A program made the position numbers and the translations under genes. 64,000 nucleotides of DNA, taken from Candidatus Oceanisphaera merdipullorum (GTDB lineage Bacteria > Pseudomonadota > Gammaproteobacteria > Enterobacterales > Aeromonadaceae). The stretch lies in assembly GCA_018883865.1 (NCBI GenBank), contig JAHLFI010000143.1, forward strand, positions 1 to 64,000. The letters are read 5' to 3'. This document shows positions 1 to 9,185 of this stretch, piece after piece. The notes under the pieces were generated by a model. That model made no database searches, was not told where the DNA came from, and was given only the letters and a program-made list of their open reading frames with translations. Every line of letters begins with the position of its first letter. The stretch's first letter is position 1.

Positions 1-108
1 CACTTAAATTTACAAATGTTTAATCATCCTAAAAATTCAAAACGATTCAGTAAAAAATCATAGCTTTTTTTGATAACATTAACTCTTTACGAATTCAGGG
101 GGTTTATT

Positions 109-837
109 GTGATAGTTGGTCCTATTGTAAATGCAGGTGCAATCGTATTGGGTAGCGTATTAGGAACGCTATTTGCAAAGCACTTACCGGACAGAGTAAA
201 AAACAACCTTCCCTTAACGATCGGCTGTGCGTGCATGGCAATTGGCATTTCTCTTATCGTAAAAGTATCTCTTTTACCTGCTGTTATCCTTGCATTGTTG
301 ATTGGTACAATTATCGGTGAATTTTTATCCATAGAAGATGTCATCAGTAATCTCTCATCAAAGCTAAAAAAATTAATTAATCGTCCTAAAAAATCAACAT
401 CTGAATCAGAGAATGTTGACGCAGCACACAATGATTCCGTCAGTAAATTTGTCACGCTTTTAGTGCTATTTTGTGTAAGCGGCATGGGTATTTTTGGCGC
501 TTTGGCAGAAGGCATTAATGGAGATCCCACTTTACTCATCACCAAATCATTTTTAGATTTTTGTGTGGCGATTATTTTTGCATCCACTCTTGGACTATCC
601 ATCGCGCTAATTATTATCCCTCAATTGACGATCCAATTATCTTTATATTTTCTAGCAACTACCATCCAACCATTGACCACACCAGAGATGCTCAATGATT
701 TTTCAGCATGCGGTGGGATCATCATGCTTGCAATGGCATTTAGAATGTGTAACGTCAAGCACTTCCCTATCACTAATATGCTTCCAAGCTTATTCCTTGT
801 TATGCCTATCTCATACTTATGGTCATATCTGTTTTAA
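109..837 (+). CDS. DUF554 family membrane protein (YqgA/YdfK-like)
   Basis: This is a polytopic inner-membrane protein of the DUF554 family, whose biochemical role is not established. The GTG start at 109 is preferred over an upstream TTG at 70 because an AGGGGG Shine-Dalgarno sequence sits 6 bases before it and the family begins with a motif like MIVGPIVNAGAI. The 242-residue product has several hydrophobic segments, a glycine-rich N-terminal helix and a polar lysine/serine-rich loop near residues 85-110. That length is normal for the family. It has no obvious operon partner; the next feature downstream is a decayed transposase fragment. Family assignment rests on the N-terminal motif and topology and is fairly secure, but no function can be given. 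Confidence 0.85.
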   Translation: MIVGPIVNAGAIVLGSVLGTLFAKHLPDRVKNNLPLTIGCACMAIGISLIVKVSLLPAVILALLIGTIIGEFLSIEDVISNLSSKLKKLINRPKKSTSESENVDAAHNDSVSKFVTLLVLFCVSGMGIFGALAEGINGDPTLLITKSFLDFCVAIIFASTLGLSIALIIIPQLTIQLSLYFLATTIQPLTTPEMLNDFSACGGIIMLAMAFRMCNVKHFPITNMLPSLFLVMPISYLWSYLF

Positions 838-873
838 AACTAAAAAACGACTGGAATAACCTTTCCATACAAA

Positions 874-1230
874 AATATTTTTGGGCGCAGGAGTAAAAAG
901 ACGCTGCGCCAGTTACTAAGATTAGTGTCAGGCTTCAACGTTGTTTTTTGGTGTACGGATAACTTTAACGCTGATGGCATCTTGCCAGAAAAAACACACA
1001 TCACCGGTAAGCTTTACATGCAACGTATTGAACGTGAAAACTTGAATCTGCGTAAGCGGTTAAAGCGGCTCAATCGTAAGACCCTCGGTTACTCAAAATC
1101 AGCGGAAATGCACGACAGAGTAATAGGTACCTTTATTGAGCGTGAACATTATCTACCACAACCTAATCTACATATTGAATACATGGCCAGAATTTTGAAC
1201 TTTCAGGATGTACTCTTATTTAGGAAATAA
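874..1230 (+). pseudogene. IS1-family transposase (InsB) C-terminal remnant
   Basis: An open frame without a proper start encodes the C-terminal part of an IS1-type InsB transposase. Reading from about 874, residues such as FGRRSKKTLRQLL, then TDNFNADG, HITGKLY, QRIERENL, RLNRKT and HDRVIGTFIE follow the order and spacing of InsB. The N-terminal half (InsA helix-turn-helix and the first catalytic region) is missing, no IS1 terminal inverted repeats were recognised, and the tail after IGTFIE runs on to an unrelated end at 1230. It is therefore read as a dead relic. It lies between a DUF554 gene and the end of the iron-receptor gene. The 925 GTG that opens the longest frame is not a biological start. 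Confidence 0.8.
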
Positions 1231-1260
1231 GGCTTGGTAAAGCGGTTTGGCCATACCCAT

Positions 1261-1288
1261 AAAAAAACAGCGACTCGCGCTGTTTTTT
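1261..1288. terminator. Bidirectional rho-independent terminator
   Basis: A short GC stem (ACAGCG / CGCTGT) with a 5-base loop is flanked by an A-run on the left and a T-run on the right. It can terminate the FepA-type receptor on the minus strand and anything reading out of the transposase remnant on the plus strand. Confidence 0.8.
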
Positions 1289-1320
1289 ATTTAATGGTTT
1301 ACTGATGCAATGGCTGATTA

Positions 1321-3594
1321 TTAAAAAATATAGGTTGCCGAGGCGAAGAAACTGCGGCCTGGCTCGTTATAGGTTTCGGCACCGGCACCATAAATGGTAC
1401 GAGGATCGCCCACACCGACGGCGTTACCTCGGCGGTATAAGCGCTTATCGAACAGGTTATTAATACCGGCACTAAAAGACAGCGCATCAGATAGGGTATA
1501 ACGCCCGCCTAAGCCGACCAGTGCATAAGGAGACAATTGATTTTGTTCTTCCCCCTCAAGTAATTCCCCTTGAAAATCTAATTTATTCGGTACCTGTTTA
1601 CCGTACCAAGTCAGGTGTGTATTTAATCCTAATTGCTCGGTGACTTGCCAATCTAGACGTGTGTTTAGGGTATATTCAGGAATAATAGATAATGCTTCAC
1701 CGGTACTTTTATTTTTACTCTGCAGCATATAGGTCATGTTATTTGACCAATCGAGCGTAGGGGTTAAAGCAATATTAAAGGTACCTTCAAGACCTTCAAT
1801 GATGGCTTTAGGCACGTTATCCCACCTATATACATCGGCATTTGCGTAGGCTGCATTAGTACCTCCTACGGCTTGCCCTATGGGCTGAAGTCCTGCTTCT
1901 ACTTTGTTACGGTAATCGTTGTGGAAGTAGGTGAGCACGGCCACCACATTATCTTGGGCAAACTCGATACCTAATTCGGTATTGGTACTGGTTTCTGCTT
2001 TTAGATGTTCATTGCCTTGTAAGTAACAGGCACTGCTCCCGCCCCAGCAACCATTGCCGCGGCTATAGAGTAAATAATTGGGATTGGTCTGATACAAGTT
2101 AGGGGCTTTATAGGCACGGGCAATACCCGCTTTGAGTGTCCAAGCATCATTCAGATAATGAGTGGCGTTCAATGCTGGGCTCCAGTTATCGCCGGTGACG
2201 CTGTGTTTGTCGTAACGTAAGCCGGGTGTCAGTATGGTGCTCTCGCTGAGATTGATATTATCTTCGACAAACACAGAAGTAATATGATCCTGTGCTTTTG
2301 GATCACGACCTTGGGCATTGATACCGGCGACTTGGCCACCTTCGGCAGTCTCTTGCAGCATAGAATTGTTATCGGTGAACTTACTTTGCGTCCACTCCGC
2401 GCCCATCGTTAGCACTTGATCAAATCCTGCTAGCTGGGTGGGCATATTAAATTCACTGTGCGCCGTGTATTGGTCGAGTACTGAGGTGGTCATGCTGTCA
2501 TTAGAAAACAGACCTTCGGTGCCGCCCGCTAAACCTTCATCTAACCTGTGGTTGCGAGTTTGTTCATACTGCACATAAGTCAGAGAGTTACCCTTAGTAA
2601 ATTCACCTTTGTGAGTAAGGGCGTAGCTGTCGCGATAGATAATATTGGTTTCAGCGCCCAGATTACGTTCTACTCTGTCTGAGGTGGCCACTAAATTCCC
2701 TTGGGCGTTAGTGGTGTAGTTGTTGGTGTTTTGAGTGTCACCGGTATAAATATTGCCTTGCCGACTAAAACTGGCATCTAAGTCAAATTGGTGAGCATCC
2801 ACAGGTTTGACCGTGATCCGTGCGGCCAGATCTCGATTGCGTACGCCTTCGCGGCCCGCAGGAAACGTCCCCCGATAATCGGTGCCATTAGGTGCTACAC
2901 CACGGCTAGAGGCATGGTCACGGTTAATATCCCAGTCATCGGAGTCGGTTTTGGCGATATTACCGGACAGTCGCATTCCCACTTTATCGGATAAAGGGCC
3001 GGAAACGATAAAATTCAGTCGCTCACTGGCACCATCTACCGAAGATTGCGGTTGTTCCGTATAGGCCGTCATCGAGCCGCTTAAAGTGTCGGGCACGGCT
3101 TTTGTAATAATATTGACCACGCCACCGGCGGCGCCGTTACCGTAACGGGCTGCGGCTGGACCTCGTAATACTTCGATGCGCTCTACCGCTTCCATTGGTA
3201 CCCAGTTGGTGTCGCCACGACTATCGCGCTCACCGCGCCAGCCATAACGCACCGCTTGGCGGCTGTTGACGGGCTTACCATCAATTAAAATCAGGGTGTT
3301 TTCTGGGCCCATGCCACGAATATCAATTTGGCGATTATTGCCACGCTGACCACTGGTGCTGTTACCGGTTAAGTTAACACCAGGCATGGTGCGGATAATT
3401 TCAGAGAGGTCATTACTGACCGGTTGTTTGGCCAAGTCTTCGGCGGTGATGATAGACACACCGGGCGCCTGCTTAAGAATTTCTTCGGCCGTTACCAGCA
3501 CCTCATCAAACGTATAACTGTTTGCGTTAGACTCATTCGCTTGTGCTGCTACTGATAGCACACAACCTCCGAGCAGCCATAAATATCTCTGCAT
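1321..3594 (-). CDS. fepA: TonB-dependent catecholate siderophore receptor, FepA type
   Basis: Outer-membrane beta-barrel receptor for ferric enterobactin-like catecholate siderophores, energised by TonB. The 757-residue protein starts with a signal peptide (cleavage near residue 19), then a TonB-box-like stretch, a plug domain (about 25-170) and a 22-strand barrel. The plug carries segments very close to FepA: IIRTMPGVNLTGN, STSGQRGNNRQIDIRG, PENTLILIDGKPV and RGPAAARYGNGAAGG. The barrel has FepA-like blocks such as GIARAYKAP, YQTNPNYLLY, DNVPKA and NNLFDKRLYRRGNA, and it ends in an aromatic residue (YIF) as outer-membrane barrels do. A palindromic Fur box lies about 62-80 bases upstream. 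It is divergent from a periplasmic esterase gene. PfeA/BfeA naming would be equally valid; the catecholate specificity is inferred from this resemblance. Confidence 0.95.
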   Translation of the reverse strand: MQRYLWLLGGCVLSVAAQANESNANSYTFDEVLVTAEEILKQAPGVSIITAEDLAKQPVSNDLSEIIRTMPGVNLTGNSTSGQRGNNRQIDIRGMGPENTLILIDGKPVNSRQAVRYGWRGERDSRGDTNWVPMEAVERIEVLRGPAAARYGNGAAGGVVNIITKAVPDTLSGSMTAYTEQPQSSVDGASERLNFIVSGPLSDKVGMRLSGNIAKTDSDDWDINRDHASSRGVAPNGTDYRGTFPAGREGVRNRDLAARITVKPVDAHQFDLDASFSRQGNIYTGDTQNTNNYTTNAQGNLVATSDRVERNLGAETNIIYRDSYALTHKGEFTKGNSLTYVQYEQTRNHRLDEGLAGGTEGLFSNDSMTTSVLDQYTAHSEFNMPTQLAGFDQVLTMGAEWTQSKFTDNNSMLQETAEGGQVAGINAQGRDPKAQDHITSVFVEDNINLSESTILTPGLRYDKHSVTGDNWSPALNATHYLNDAWTLKAGIARAYKAPNLYQTNPNYLLYSRGNGCWGGSSACYLQGNEHLKAETSTNTELGIEFAQDNVVAVLTYFHNDYRNKVEAGLQPIGQAVGGTNAAYANADVYRWDNVPKAIIEGLEGTFNIALTPTLDWSNNMTYMLQSKNKSTGEALSIIPEYTLNTRLDWQVTEQLGLNTHLTWYGKQVPNKLDFQGELLEGEEQNQLSPYALVGLGGRYTLSDALSFSAGINNLFDKRLYRRGNAVGVGDPRTIYGAGAETYNEPGRSFFASATYIF

Positions 3595-3655
3595 TTCCCT
3601 ATACCTTTAAAAATTAATGAACTTAAGGTTTAATTTAGAATCTAATAACATCCTA

Positions 3656-3674
3656 AATGATACTTACTATCATT
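3656..3674. promoter_or_regulatory. Fur box upstream of fepA
   Basis: A 19-base element has perfect inverted arms AATGATA / TATCATT around a 5-base centre, close to the consensus 19-base Fur box. It lies in the divergent interval between the receptor and the esterase, nearer the receptor, and so should repress it, and possibly both genes, when iron is plentiful. Confidence 0.8.
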
Positions 3675-3865
3675 AGCAATTGATATTTGGGTGGTTATTA
3701 GTATTTTGGTGTGAGGAGCGCACGGCAGCGAGGTAGTGGTGAAAAGGTGGGTAGTGCTGAAAGCATGGGGGAGGGTGGTCATGAAATACTGACCATTAAA
3801 GGCGTTCAGGCATGAAGCTTAACGAACAGTTCAACTAACCAAACAACTGATAATATTGAGTAAAC

Positions 3866-4756
3866 ATGAAATTTAAAAAAAGATTATTCATGGTTTTATG
3901 CTGTTTGATACCCGCTTATCTCTTAGCTAAACCCGCTGCTGTGGCCGTCACCGCTTTGACTGTTGCACCTGGAATACCATCAGGGATACCTGTGGCTAAA
4001 AGCTCCACATTTTATCGTTTTGAGGCTTTTTCTTTACGTTCAGCAGATCAACAGCGCCACTATCAGGTGACGGTTGGCATTCCGAATGGCTCCATGCCGG
4101 AGCAGGGGCACCCAGTGCTGTATATGCTGGACGGCAACGCCGCTTTGCCAGCATTAACGGATGAGCTATTTGCTCGTCTACAGAGCGACGACTGGCCTGT
4201 GATAGTGACGATAGGCTATAAGGCTGATGCCCAGATAGCACGCGCTTATGATTACACGCCGCCAGTGACCAATAATACCGCGCTCAAAGAGGGCCCGCAA
4301 TTTGGCGGAGCAGAGCAATTTGGGCTGCTGGTTGAGCAAGTCATTAAACCGCAAGTGGCACAGCGGGTGACAGTAGATAGGGATCGCCAAGCGTTATGGG
4401 GGCACTCTTTTGGCGGTTTATTTGTGCTGCATACCTTGTTTAATCACCCTGCAAGCTTTCAAACTTATATCGCAGTCGACCCTTCTTTATGGTGGCAGCA
4501 AGGGCAGATATTGACGGCCGAGCAGGCGTTTAGCCAAAACAGCGTGCGGCCCACAATTGAGCTCTTGCTGCAACGCAGTGCCTCACACCGCTCTGGCGAT
4601 ACCTTGCCTAGGGATGAAACGCGCCGCTTAGCCGAGCAGCTAAGCCAGTTGCCCGAACTCACAGTACAGTATGCTGACTACTTTCAGCATGATCATGGCA
4701 GCATCAGATCCGCCTCCATACCTAGCGCATTGCGCATGGTGCAAGGGGTTGACTGA
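3866..4756 (+). CDS. Periplasmic alpha/beta-hydrolase, IroE/Fes-like siderophore esterase
   Basis: Esterase-D-type alpha/beta hydrolase that probably linearises or cuts catecholate trilactone siderophores in the periplasm, as IroE does for salmochelin and enterobactin. Residues 1-21 form a signal peptide with lysines followed by a hydrophobic core. The nucleophile elbow GHSFGG puts the serine at residue 181, VDPSLWW follows at about 204-210, and a late HDHGS places the likely catalytic histidine at 277. These are the features expected of the Ser-His dyad enzymes of this group. The length of 296 residues fits IroE rather than cytoplasmic Fes, which has an extra N-terminal domain. The gene is divergent from the FepA-type receptor and a terminator follows. 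Substrate is inferred from this context. Confidence 0.8.
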   Translation: MKFKKRLFMVLCCLIPAYLLAKPAAVAVTALTVAPGIPSGIPVAKSSTFYRFEAFSLRSADQQRHYQVTVGIPNGSMPEQGHPVLYMLDGNAALPALTDELFARLQSDDWPVIVTIGYKADAQIARAYDYTPPVTNNTALKEGPQFGGAEQFGLLVEQVIKPQVAQRVTVDRDRQALWGHSFGGLFVLHTLFNHPASFQTYIAVDPSLWWQQGQILTAEQAFSQNSVRPTIELLLQRSASHRSGDTLPRDETRRLAEQLSQLPELTVQYADYFQHDHGSIRSASIPSALRMVQGVD

Positions 4757-4814
4757 GGGTGAGTTGAGGAAATTGAAGTGTCGCGACATTGCTCATATTA
4801 CTCCCAGAGTTTTA

Positions 4815-4841
4815 GGCCAGCTTATTGCTGGCCTTTTTTTT
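4815..4841 (+). terminator. Rho-independent terminator after the esterase
   Basis: Perfect 7-base stem GGCCAGC / GCTGGCC with a 5-base loop, followed by eight T residues. Confidence 0.9.
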
Positions 4842-4933
4842 GCTTGTGCTCCGCCGCTGAGCGCCAATTTTTTTGTAAAAATACTGAACTTTTAGAAAAA
4901 TAAAAAAGTGAGCTTGATTTAAATAGAACTTTA

Positions 4934-4945
4934 AATGAGAATGAC
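4934..4945 (+). promoter_or_regulatory. Possible Fur half-site upstream of the second receptor
   Basis: AATGAGAATGAC resembles the left half of many gammaproteobacterial Fur boxes, but the right half is poorly conserved. It lies 47 bases before the proposed ATG of the receptor, where a promoter would be expected. Regulation by iron is therefore plausible but not proved by the sequence. Confidence 0.4.
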
Positions 4946-4991
4946 TCGCCTTTACCTTCATCTGTGGTATTTTTCATTAGGAATAGCTGAC

Positions 4992-7133
4992 ATGCCCGCA
5001 CCAAAACCTTCCCAGCTCGCTGGTTTAATATCGCTGATATTACTGAACGCCACGCTGGTGGCTCCCGTTCAAGCACAAACGCAACTCGATACCGTTGTGG
5101 TGAGTGCCTCCGGTTTTGAACAGGATATGAAATCCGCACCAGCCAGTATTACAGTGGTAACACGTGAGCAGCTGGAGAAAAAACGCATTTCCAATATCGC
5201 CGATGCGCTAAAGGATGTGGAAGGCGTGGACGTGGGTGGCGCCGTGGGTAAAACCGGCGGCATGAATATCAGCATGCGTGGCATGCCGAGTGAATATACT
5301 TTGATTTTGATTGATGGCCGTCGCCAAAATGCCGCCGGTAACGTCACCCCCAATGGCTTTGGTGAAACATCGACCAGTTTTATGCCGCCGGTTTCAGCTA
5401 TCGAGCGTATCGAAGTGATCCGTGGCCCCATGTCTACCCTGTACGGTTCAGACGCCATGGGCGGTATCATCAACATCATCACTCGCAAAGTAGGCGAAGA
5501 ATGGGCGGGCTCGATCACCTTAGAAAGCACGCTGCAAGAACACAGCGAATTTGGCAACAGCAACGCCACTAGCCTATATGCCAGTGGGCCGCTTATCGAA
5601 GATACGCTGGGCTTGCAGCTACGCGGCAAGCTGTTTGACCGTGGTGCCTCTGATTTAGTCTTTAAAGATGCTAATGGCGATGTTGTAGATGTCAGCAAGC
5701 GCGGCCCAAGCCCAGTGGAAGGCGAAAACTACAACCTGGGTTCGCGTCTAACCTTTACGCCCAATGATGCCAACGATTTATGGATTGATGGCGAAGTTAG
5801 CCGTCAGCGTTACAACAACGATGAGGCACAGCTGGGCACGCTTGATATTCCTGGTGGTAAGGCGCAGGGCTATGCCGATGAACTGCGTTTTGAGCGCGAG
5901 CAAATTGCCATAGGTCACACCAGTCGTTTAGACTTTGGCACCATTGAGTCTAGCCTGATGCAAAATACCACCGAGACCATAGGCCGTACTATTCCTGGCA
6001 ATCGAGCAGGCCAGCCATTTCCCGGTTTTCCGAACATGATTGTCGGTGATCCCCGAGAGCTGAAAACCACCAACTGGGTATTGGACAGTAAGTTAATAAC
6101 AGAAATTGGTGATAGCCACTTAGTCAGCCTTGGCGGCCAGTATTGGGATGCCGAAATGACAGATGGCTTAGCCAATGAAAAATTTTCGCAAACCACTTGG
6201 GCTGTATTTGCTGAAGATGAATGGCTACTAACCGACAGCTTATTTTTAACGCTGGGTGCTCGTTATGACCGTCACGACGCTTTTGGCGGCCATGTTAGCC
6301 CGCGCAGTTATTTGGTGTGGAATACCACAGATAACTGGACGCTGAAAGGCGGTGTGAGTCGCGGCTATAAAACCCCAGGTCTTAACGATCTGCATGACGG
6401 TATTAATGGTGTGACCGGTCAAGGTCAGACGATTACCATAGGTAATCCAGATCTGCAGCCAGAAACATCTACCAGCACCGAAGTCGGCGCATACTACGAC
6501 AATCTCAACGGCTTCAATGCTAACGCCACTTTGTTCCATAACGATTTTAGTGACAAGATCTCGACCGGCGAATCCATTGCCGACCCGCTGTGTGCCGGTA
6601 ATATTAATGGCCTGTGCGGACAAAAAATTAATGTTGATAAAGCCACCACGCAGGGCATCGAGCTGGCCGCTAAATTCCCTCTTGTTGAAGACTGGAGCCT
6701 AAAAACCAGCTACACCTTTACCGACAGCGAACAAAAAAGTGGTAAACAGCAAGGTCAGCCGCTCACTGATACGCCAAAACACATGCTCAATGCCACCCTT
6801 AACTGGGACGTCACAGAGAAGCTGAATACTTGGGTCTCGGGTGAATACCGCAGTGAACGTTTTCGGAGCATAGAACGAGCGCAAGGCTCAGCGACGTATG
6901 ATGAGTTAGGTGATTTTAAAGCTTACAGCTTGTTCCATTTGGGTGGCAGTTATCAAGCCTCTGATAATGTTACGTTGAACGCTACCATTTATAACCTGCT
7001 TGACAAAGATTTTATTGATTACAAACAGTATTCTTATATCAGCAACGGTAATGTAGTAAACGCTTACGGCAATACCTACACCAACATAGAAGAAGGTCGT
7101 CGTCTTTGGTTATCGGCGAACATTCAGTTCTAA
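4992..7133 (+). CDS. TonB-dependent receptor, CirA/IrgA type
   Basis: Outer-membrane TonB-dependent receptor of the CirA/IrgA group, likely for catecholates or linear breakdown products. The ATG at 4992 is preferred over the one at 4935: it has an AGGAA Shine-Dalgarno 8 bases upstream and opens directly into a signal peptide ending near VQAQ; the upstream stretch overlaps the putative Fur half-site. The 713-residue product has a TonB-box-like segment (DTVVVSASG), a plug with TLILIDGRRQ and RGPMSTLYGSDAMGG, and a barrel ending in an aromatic residue (IQF). IERIEVIRGPMS is typical of CirA and IrgA. It lies downstream of the esterase but is separated by a strong terminator, so it has its own promoter. 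The exact ligand cannot be read from the sequence. Confidence 0.88.
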   Translation: MPAPKPSQLAGLISLILLNATLVAPVQAQTQLDTVVVSASGFEQDMKSAPASITVVTREQLEKKRISNIADALKDVEGVDVGGAVGKTGGMNISMRGMPSEYTLILIDGRRQNAAGNVTPNGFGETSTSFMPPVSAIERIEVIRGPMSTLYGSDAMGGIINIITRKVGEEWAGSITLESTLQEHSEFGNSNATSLYASGPLIEDTLGLQLRGKLFDRGASDLVFKDANGDVVDVSKRGPSPVEGENYNLGSRLTFTPNDANDLWIDGEVSRQRYNNDEAQLGTLDIPGGKAQGYADELRFEREQIAIGHTSRLDFGTIESSLMQNTTETIGRTIPGNRAGQPFPGFPNMIVGDPRELKTTNWVLDSKLITEIGDSHLVSLGGQYWDAEMTDGLANEKFSQTTWAVFAEDEWLLTDSLFLTLGARYDRHDAFGGHVSPRSYLVWNTTDNWTLKGGVSRGYKTPGLNDLHDGINGVTGQGQTITIGNPDLQPETSTSTEVGAYYDNLNGFNANATLFHNDFSDKISTGESIADPLCAGNINGLCGQKINVDKATTQGIELAAKFPLVEDWSLKTSYTFTDSEQKSGKQQGQPLTDTPKHMLNATLNWDVTEKLNTWVSGEYRSERFRSIERAQGSATYDELGDFKAYSLFHLGGSYQASDNVTLNATIYNLLDKDFIDYKQYSYISNGNVVNAYGNTYTNIEEGRRLWLSANIQF

Positions 7134-7154
7134 CCTAGTATCACTCTAAATACT

Positions 7155-7186
7155 AAGCCCAGCACCTTTCGGTACTGGGCTTTTTT
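7155..7186 (+). terminator. Rho-independent terminator after the CirA-like receptor
   Basis: Stem AAGCCCAG / CTGGGCTT with a loop of about 10 bases, running into T residues. Confidence 0.85.
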
Positions 7187-7791
7187 ATGTTGTTAACCAG
7201 GGGTAAATAGCAGCATCTTAGCGATTTTTAACCCGTTTTTATGACCAGAGTTGGCTGTGAGAACTGGCTACGTTTTCTCAATAAATAATGATTTATGCTC
7301 CACAATCCGCAGCCTTTATGCGCACTAGATTGCCAAAAACTCAACATACTGTTTATAACGATTCCATTTTTGATTCATGTGCATTAGCGAGATTAAGTTA
7401 GGCATGTGACATTCCATTAACACTTAAGGCGACATCACCTTTTGCCATACTATTTTCTGGCTGTGGGAGCCTGTTCACAGTGGCGTGTTAGTCAGTTCTG
7501 CTTTAAAGCGTGAGCATGTAAGTTACTAGCGTCCTAGCCATAGTGAGTCTCTCGATGATTAATCGATAACCGTTCAATCGACATCTGAAATCGCATCAGT
7601 AACGATATCAAACACCTAACTCGCATGCCCCAGCCTTGCAGTACGGACACTGAAAATCCCCATCTGCGGTGGCTTGCGTGGGCTAAACTTGGGGTTGTGT
7701 CAGCCCAAGGCTTAAGTAGGCAGGCTGGCAAGTCATTTCTCCAATGCGTCGTTTTCGATGGACGTTTCTTGATTGATAAGGAGTAAATACC
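7187..7791. other. Gene-free interval before yahK
   Basis: About 600 bases without a convincing gene on either strand. A short plus-strand frame of 53 codons (7625-7786) ends within the yahK ribosome-binding region, but it has no recognisable family or ribosome-binding site. The last 20 bases carry the yahK Shine-Dalgarno sequence (AAGGAG). No strong palindrome was seen. Confidence 0.5.
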
Positions 7792-8841
7792 ATGAACATC
7801 AAAGCCTATGGCGCTTTGGCGGCTGAGCAGCCTCTGAAACCGCTCGATATTATTCGCCGCGCACCGAGCGCGTACGACGTACAAATCGACATTGCCTACT
7901 GCGGCGTCTGTCACTCAGATGTACATCAGGTGCGCTCAGAATGGGCGGGCACGCTTTACCCTTGTGTACCGGGGCACGAAATCGTGGGCCGCGTATCTGC
8001 CTTGGGTGGCCAGGTATCGGGCCTGCAGATTGGTGATCTGGTGGGTGTGGGCTGCATCGTCGATAGCTGCCAGTCCTGCGCAGATTGTGGTGACGGCTTG
8101 GAGAACTATTGCGATCACATGGTTGGCACCTATAACGGGCCGACGTCGGATTCTCCTGGCCATACGCTGGGGGGCTATTCGCAGCAGATAGTGGTGCACG
8201 AACGTTACGTGCTGCGCATTCGCCATCCTGAATCCCAGCTTGCGGCCGTCGCGCCCTTGCTGTGTGCGGGCATCACCACTTACTCCCCACTGCGCCATTG
8301 GCAGGTCGGGCCGGGTCAGAAGGTGGGCGTGGTCGGCATCGGAGGTCTGGGCCACATGGGGCTGAAATTGGCACACGCCATGGGCGCGCACGTAGTGGCC
8401 TTTACTACGTCCGAATCTAAGCGCGACGCCGCCAAGGCGCTGGGTGCGGATGAAGTGGTGGTCTCGCGCAATGCCGATGAGATGGCCGCACATGCTAAGA
8501 GTTTCGACTTTATTCTTAACACGGTCGCCGCACCCCATGATCTGAATGCGTTTCTGGTCTTGCTTAAGCGCGATGGCACCATGACGCTGGTCGGTGCGCC
8601 GGCCACCCCGCATCCTTCACCACAGGTGTTTAGCCTGATCACTAAGCGCCGCAGCCTAGCTGGCTCTATGATAGGTGGCATTCCGGAGACGCAAGAGATG
8701 CTGGATTTCTGTGCCTCACACGGCATAGTGGCCGATATCGAGATGATCCGGGCCGATGAAGTTAATACAGCCTATGAGCGGATGATCAAGGGCGATGTGA
8801 AGTATCGGTTTGTCATCGATTGCGCTTCACTGACCGCCTAG
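7792..8841 (+). CDS. yahK: Zinc-dependent NADP(H) aldehyde reductase / alcohol dehydrogenase, YahK family
   Basis: Medium-chain dehydrogenase/reductase of the cinnamyl-alcohol-dehydrogenase/YahK branch, reducing a broad range of aldehydes with NADPH. The 349-residue protein shows the GroES-like domain with catalytic-zinc ligands in GVCHSD (Cys40) and GHE (His62-Glu63), the four structural-zinc cysteines at 93, 96, 99 and 107, and a Rossmann motif GIGGLG at 182-187. The ATG has an AAGGAG sequence 8 bases upstream. A hairpin with a T-run follows. Next comes a LysR regulator on the same strand, then mdaB on the opposite strand, which suggests a small electrophile- or redox-response neighbourhood. 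The family is clear; the physiological aldehyde is unknown. Confidence 0.93.
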   Translation: MNIKAYGALAAEQPLKPLDIIRRAPSAYDVQIDIAYCGVCHSDVHQVRSEWAGTLYPCVPGHEIVGRVSALGGQVSGLQIGDLVGVGCIVDSCQSCADCGDGLENYCDHMVGTYNGPTSDSPGHTLGGYSQQIVVHERYVLRIRHPESQLAAVAPLLCAGITTYSPLRHWQVGPGQKVGVVGIGGLGHMGLKLAHAMGAHVVAFTTSESKRDAAKALGADEVVVSRNADEMAAHAKSFDFILNTVAAPHDLNAFLVLLKRDGTMTLVGAPATPHPSPQVFSLITKRRSLAGSMIGGIPETQEMLDFCASHGIVADIEMIRADEVNTAYERMIKGDVKYRFVIDCASLTA

Positions 8842-9185
8842 TTTTTTCCTCTACAGCCACACTGGGGGATGTTCGCTAAATACAATGGCCACAGTGGTGA
8901 AATCATGGCCGTAGTTAACGTGATGAACAATGTCATTGGGTTAGGTAGGCCTGTCCCTTAGTTAAAGCGGCTAAGCACTGTGGCGTTGTGTTCTCAGTTA
9001 TGATGAGGAAACAACGCCATTTTTAAGATGAAAACTTATCTGTTACAAAAGCACAGGTCACGCACCGCAAAGTAAAGATAAAACGAAAATCGCAATATCC
9101 ACAGTGGTGACGGTGAGCTGCTTAACGCTTCATCTACGCGTATTTATGCGGTTAAATAGTTAAAATTCTTGTTTCGGCGTCAACA
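8842..9185. other. Interval between yahK and the LysR gene
   Basis: About 340 bases holding the yahK terminator and the LysR-gene promoter region. A 30-codon frame at 8869-8961 has no family resemblance and an implausibly close G-run, so it is not called. Confidence 0.5.
8981..9024 (+). terminator. Probable terminator after yahK
   Basis: Nine-base arms TGGCGTTGT / ACAACGCCA enclose a loop of about 21 bases and are followed by five T residues. The long loop makes this weaker than the other terminators in the window. Confidence 0.6.

Noticed and set aside
4822..5139. Minus-strand 105-codon frame opposite the second receptor
   Set aside because: It is an antisense shadow of the receptor's signal-peptide region and covers the esterase terminator.
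7534..7914. Minus-strand 126-codon frame overlapping the start of yahK
   Set aside because: It covers the yahK N-terminus in another frame and has no ribosome-binding site or family signature.
8869..8961. Thirty-codon plus-strand frame after yahK
   Set aside because: Very short, the G-run touches the start codon, and no homology is recognisable.
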